From contig CAWHIF010000003.1 in assembly GCA_963829235.1 (NCBI GenBank), positions 1-64,000 on the forward strand: a stretch of 64,000 nt of DNA. The letters are read 5' to 3'. The number at the start of each line of letters is the position of its first letter. Position 1 is the first letter of the stretch. The notes beneath the pieces were generated by a model, which saw only the letters and a list, made by a program, of their open reading frames with translations, made no database searches and was not told where the DNA came from. The DNA is from Bog-756 sp963829235. Its GTDB lineage: Bacteria; Actinomycetota; Acidimicrobiia; Acidimicrobiales; RAAP-2. Below are positions 61,162 through 64,000 of the stretch, piece by piece. The position numbers were made by a program, and so were the translations under genes.

Positions 61162-61971
61162 ATGAACCATCTGGAGCGGCAGATGCTGGATATCCTGAAG
61201 CGAGGTCGAAACGAATTCGGATATGTCGCCGTCAAGGCTGAGTTCGAGGCCGAAGGTACCAGGACCGATGAGCTCCTCCGATTGATGGAGATTGCCCGGA
61301 AGGCCGGCCTTGAACTTGGGCTCAAGATCGGGGGCTGCGAGGCCATTCGAGATTTGATGGAGGCCAAGCAGATCGGAGTCGAGTACATCATCGCCCCGAT
61401 GATCGAGAGTCCCTATGCCCTGTCCAAGTACATCGACGCGAAAAACGTCGTGTACAAGGATGACGAACAGCAGGACACGAAGTTTCTCTTCAATCTGGAG
61501 ACGGAGCAGGCATTCAATCACCTCCCCGCGCTCATGGAGATGGCCAGGGCGGAGAACGGGGCCGACGGCATCGTTTTCGGACGTGTCGACTTCACCCTCT
61601 CGACCGGCCGTCACCGCGACGACATCAATACCGATGCCATCACGGATTACTGCCTCGAGACGTCGAAATTGGTCAAGGACTCCGGACACGATTTCGTGGT
61701 GGGTGGTGGCGTCTCGATGGACGCACTCCCAGCTTTGCGGCGGATCCGCAGTTCCTACCTGTCGCGTTTTGAAACACGAAAGGTCATTTTTGACGCGGCA
61801 TCACTTGAGGGAACCAACCTCGAAAAAGGCTTGGTGGAGGCCGTCCACTTTGAGTTGCTCTGGTTACTGAACAAGCGCGAGTACTACATGTCAATTGAGC
61901 AGGAAGATGCCAGGCGCATCGAAATGCTCGAGGAGCGATGGCACGTTCTCTCCGCTGACGACAAGCCCTGA
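61162..61971 (+). CDS. HpcH/HpaI (CitE-like) aldolase-family protein
   Basis: A 269-residue TIM-barrel protein: GYVAVKAEFEAEGTRTDELLRLMEIARKAGLELGLKIGGCEA, then EYIIAPMIESPYALSKYID, the metal site FNLETEQAFNHLPALME, and GIVFGRVDFTLSTGRHRDD. This resembles class II aldolases/citrate lyase beta-like enzymes that cleave or form C-C bonds with a keto acid. ATG 61162 follows aaggaag. Immediately downstream is a ThDP enzyme, so the pair may make and transfer a short carbon unit to the sugar; this is inference. Confidence 0.85.
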   Translation: MNHLERQMLDILKRGRNEFGYVAVKAEFEAEGTRTDELLRLMEIARKAGLELGLKIGGCEAIRDLMEAKQIGVEYIIAPMIESPYALSKYIDAKNVVYKDDEQQDTKFLFNLETEQAFNHLPALMEMARAENGADGIVFGRVDFTLSTGRHRDDINTDAITDYCLETSKLVKDSGHDFVVGGGVSMDALPALRRIRSSYLSRFETRKVIFDAASLEGTNLEKGLVEAVHFELLWLLNKREYYMSIEQEDARRIEMLEERWHVLSADDKP

Positions 61972-61987
61972 TACCTAGCGAGCTATC

Positions 61988-63819
61988 TTGCGCGTCGCCG
62001 ATTATATTGCACAGCTTGTCGCTACGGACGGCATCGAACACGTCTTCATGGTGACCGGCGGCGGTGCGATGCATCTGAACGACGCGCTGGGCCGCGAACC
62101 ACGCCTTACAACGGTTTTCACTCATCACGAGCAGTCCTGCGCCATGGCCGCGGAAAGCTATGCCCGGTTGTCCGGCCGACCGGCAGCGGTCAACGTGACC
62201 AGTGGACCGGGCGGAATCAACGCCCTCAACGGCGTGTTCGGAGCGTATGTCGACTCCATACCAATGGTCGTGATCTCTGGACAGGTGAAGCGAGAGACAC
62301 TGATCACGAGCTATGAACTTGCCATTGCGGCAGCTGGGTGACCAAGAGGTCGATATCGTCGCCATGGCTTCCCCCGTGTGCAAGATCGCCTCGTTGCTCG
62401 ACGATCCCGAGGAGACCCGTTTCGTCGTGGAGCGGGCACTATGGCTTGCCCGCAACGGTCGGCCCGGGCCGGTGTGGGTTGACGTCCCGATTGACGTCCA
62501 GGCTGCCACAATCGACCCGGGGTCATTGCGCGGATTTGATCCGGCATCGGACGGCCCTGGGGCGAGCCTTTCTGCGGAGGTCGGACTCATCACCGGGGAT
62601 GCCTTGGCCGACCAGCTGCGCATTGCGTTGCGGCACCTGGCATCCGCCGAACGGCCGGTCATTCTGGCCGGTGCCGGCGTTCGGATGTCGGGTGCATATG
62701 AAGCGTTCCTGCGGGTCATCGACAAGCTCGGCATTCCGGTCGTAACCGGTTGGAACGCTCATGACGTGCTTTGGAACGACCACCCGCTCTACGTCGGCCG
62801 ACCTGGAACCGTCGGTGATCGGAGTGGGAACTTTGCCGTTCAGAATGCAGACTTTCTGTTGGTCCTGGGCAGCCGACTCAATGTCAGGCAGATCAGCTAC
62901 AACTGGGAAGCGTTCGCACGCGCGGCCTACACCGTCATGATCGATATCGACCAGGCTGAACTGGACAAGCCGACCCTGTCGATCGACCTGCCAATCCATG
63001 CCAATCTCACCGAGGCACTCGCACAGCTCGAATCGCTGGAACACACGGCCCAGCCTGCACATGAGGAGTACTTGGCTTGGTGCCGCGAGAGGCTGGTGCG
63101 CTACCCCGTGGTCCTTGCCGAGTATTCGAAAACCGACGAGCCTGTCAACCCTTACTGCTTCATTCAGGCCCTCTTCGAGGAACTCGACGAGGGTGACGTC
63201 GTCGTGACGGGTGACGGAACCGCTTGCGTCGTGACCTTCCAGGCTGCCCACATCAAGCCCGACCAGAGGCTGTACACGAACTCCGGCTGTGCCTCCATGG
63301 GATACGACCTCCCCGCCGCAATCGGTGCTCACTATGGTTCCGACAACGAACGGATCATCTGCTTGGCCGGCGACGGCAGCATCATGTTGAACTTGCAAGA
63401 ACTGCAGACGATCGCCGGAAATCGACTTCCGATCAAGCTCATCGTCCTGAACAACAATGGGTACAGCTCTATCCGCCAGACCCAGCAGAATTACTTCCCC
63501 GACAACATCGTTGGCTGCGGCCCGGAGTCAGGACTGACATTTCCCGATTTCAGCCGGACTCGGGGCTGCGTTTGGCTTCCAGGTACATCGCTGTGCGAGC
63601 CACCACGAGCTGACCGACAGCATCCACGACTTGCTCGCCGGCGAAGGACCACAACTTCTGGAGGTCATGCTCGATCCCGAGCAGCCCTTCTCGCCCAAAT
63701 TGGCCTCACGGCAGTTGGAAGACGGTCGAATGGTCTCATCTCCTCTCGAGGATCTTGCTCCGTTTCTGCCTCGTGCCGAGTTGAGTCAGAACATGTTGAT
63801 CCCTTTGGTGGATGAGTAA
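61988..63819 (+). CDS. ThDP-dependent acetolactate-synthase-like enzyme, frameshifted
   Basis: About 610 residues after repair. The N-terminal Pyr domain (VTGGGAMHLNDALG, catalytic Glu in FTHHEQSCAMAAESYA, TSGPGGINALNGVFGA) is followed by a FAD/central domain and the ThDP-binding motif GDGSIMLNLQELQTIAGNRL then IVLNNNGYSSIRQ. The frame breaks at about 62315 (SYEL joined to PLRQLGDQE) and about 63555 (PDFSR joined to LGAAFGFQVHRCAS), ending at 63819. Start TTG 61988. In a cluster with RfbG and RfbH this fits a YerE-like enzyme that adds a two-carbon unit from pyruvate to a 4-keto-sugar. Confidence 0.88.
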
Positions 63820-63825
63820 GGTCCT

Positions 63826-64000
63826 GTGCCCCCAGCCGTATTAGTCCTCGGCGGCCGGGGAGACATCGGGTCAGCCATTGCTGAACGGTTCGCGGCGGCT
63901 GGACACCAAGTCCTGGCTGTCGGTCGAGCGGACTTCGATCTCACCGAACCCGAGGCCATCGATGCATGGTTCGATCGTCCGCATCCTTCCATCGGGATTG
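63826..64000 (+). CDS. SDR-family oxidoreductase, 5' part only
   Basis: The frame opens at GTG 63826, 6 bases after the ThDP gene stop, and runs off the window. The first residues read AVLVLGGRGDIGSAIAERFAAAG, a short-chain dehydrogenase cofactor loop (G-G-x-G-x-I-G), then VLAVGRADFDLTEPEAIDAWF. Its position suggests it reduces the keto product of the ThDP enzyme, completing a branched sugar. Confidence 0.85.
   Translation, partial: MPPAVLVLGGRGDIGSAIAERFAAAGHQVLAVGRADFDLTEPEAIDAWFDRPHPSIGI

Overview
The window reads as chromosomal DNA of a high-GC actinobacterium. The signs are a homologue of the mycothiol-dependent nitroreductase Rv2466c, a 13E12/DUF222 HNH protein, a DUF3817 protein, many TetR and acyl-CoA genes, and GTG/TTG starts. 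The set of acyl-CoA dehydrogenases, a family III CoA-transferase, thiolase-like proteins and an N-acyl-D-amino-acid deacylase-like hydrolase fits Acidimicrobiia best, but the class is my inference.

Region 1 (1-15.3 kb) looks accessory. It has lower GC, unrelated small genes (lipoproteins, GNAT, two PadR/membrane-protein pairs, two TetR switches), a broken IS1380-type transposase, an IS21-type end fragment, a dispersed repeat family and long intergenic gaps. It also holds a tight four-gene operon of two paralogous six-helix membrane proteins with orphan cytochrome-oxidase subunit III-like and IV-like proteins. It ends at the 3' end of a tRNA-Arg(CCT) gene, which suggests a genomic island.

Region 2 (15.4-29.5 kb) is GC-rich housekeeping and catabolic sequence: Old-Yellow-Enzyme oxidoreductase, CysQ-like phosphatase, hotdog thioesterase, amidohydrolase, YgjP-type metalloprotease, a cysteine dioxygenase-rhodanese pair behind an AT-rich palindrome, a DMT-type membrane protein, a DEDDh exonuclease, a metallophosphoesterase and an MFS transporter.

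Region 3 (29.6-37.6 kb) is a divergent acyl-CoA catabolic block. One arm holds two acyl-CoA dehydrogenases, two MaoC-type hydratase subunits and a CoA-transferase. The other holds a cysteine-free HMG-CoA-synthase-like/DUF35 fusion and a lipid-transfer-type thiolase. A CADD-like di-iron protein overlaps the 3' end of the thiolase.

Region 4 (38-56.8 kb) is mixed: HNH protein, a TetR-controlled drug-type MFS pump, the nitroreductase homologue, an amidohydrolase, ABC ATPase, HAD hydrolase, two secreted beta-propeller proteins, SDR, SRPBCC proteins, arylamine N-acetyltransferase, PhoU, isochorismatase-like hydrolase and a large polytopic membrane protein.

Region 5 (56.8-64 kb) is a surface-sugar cluster: CDP-glucose 4,6-dehydratase (RfbG), a membrane GT2, RfbH-type 3-dehydrase, HpcH-like aldolase, a ThDP-dependent acetolactate-synthase-like enzyme and the start of an SDR. 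RfbG, RfbH and the ThDP enzyme together suggest a branched 3,6-dideoxyhexose of the yersiniose type.

Two features run through the whole window. Short tandem repeats recur at gene 3' ends, often containing the stop codon. From 40 kb onward, single-base frameshifts recur in otherwise well conserved genes, several in homopolymer runs, which looks more like assembly indels than gene decay.
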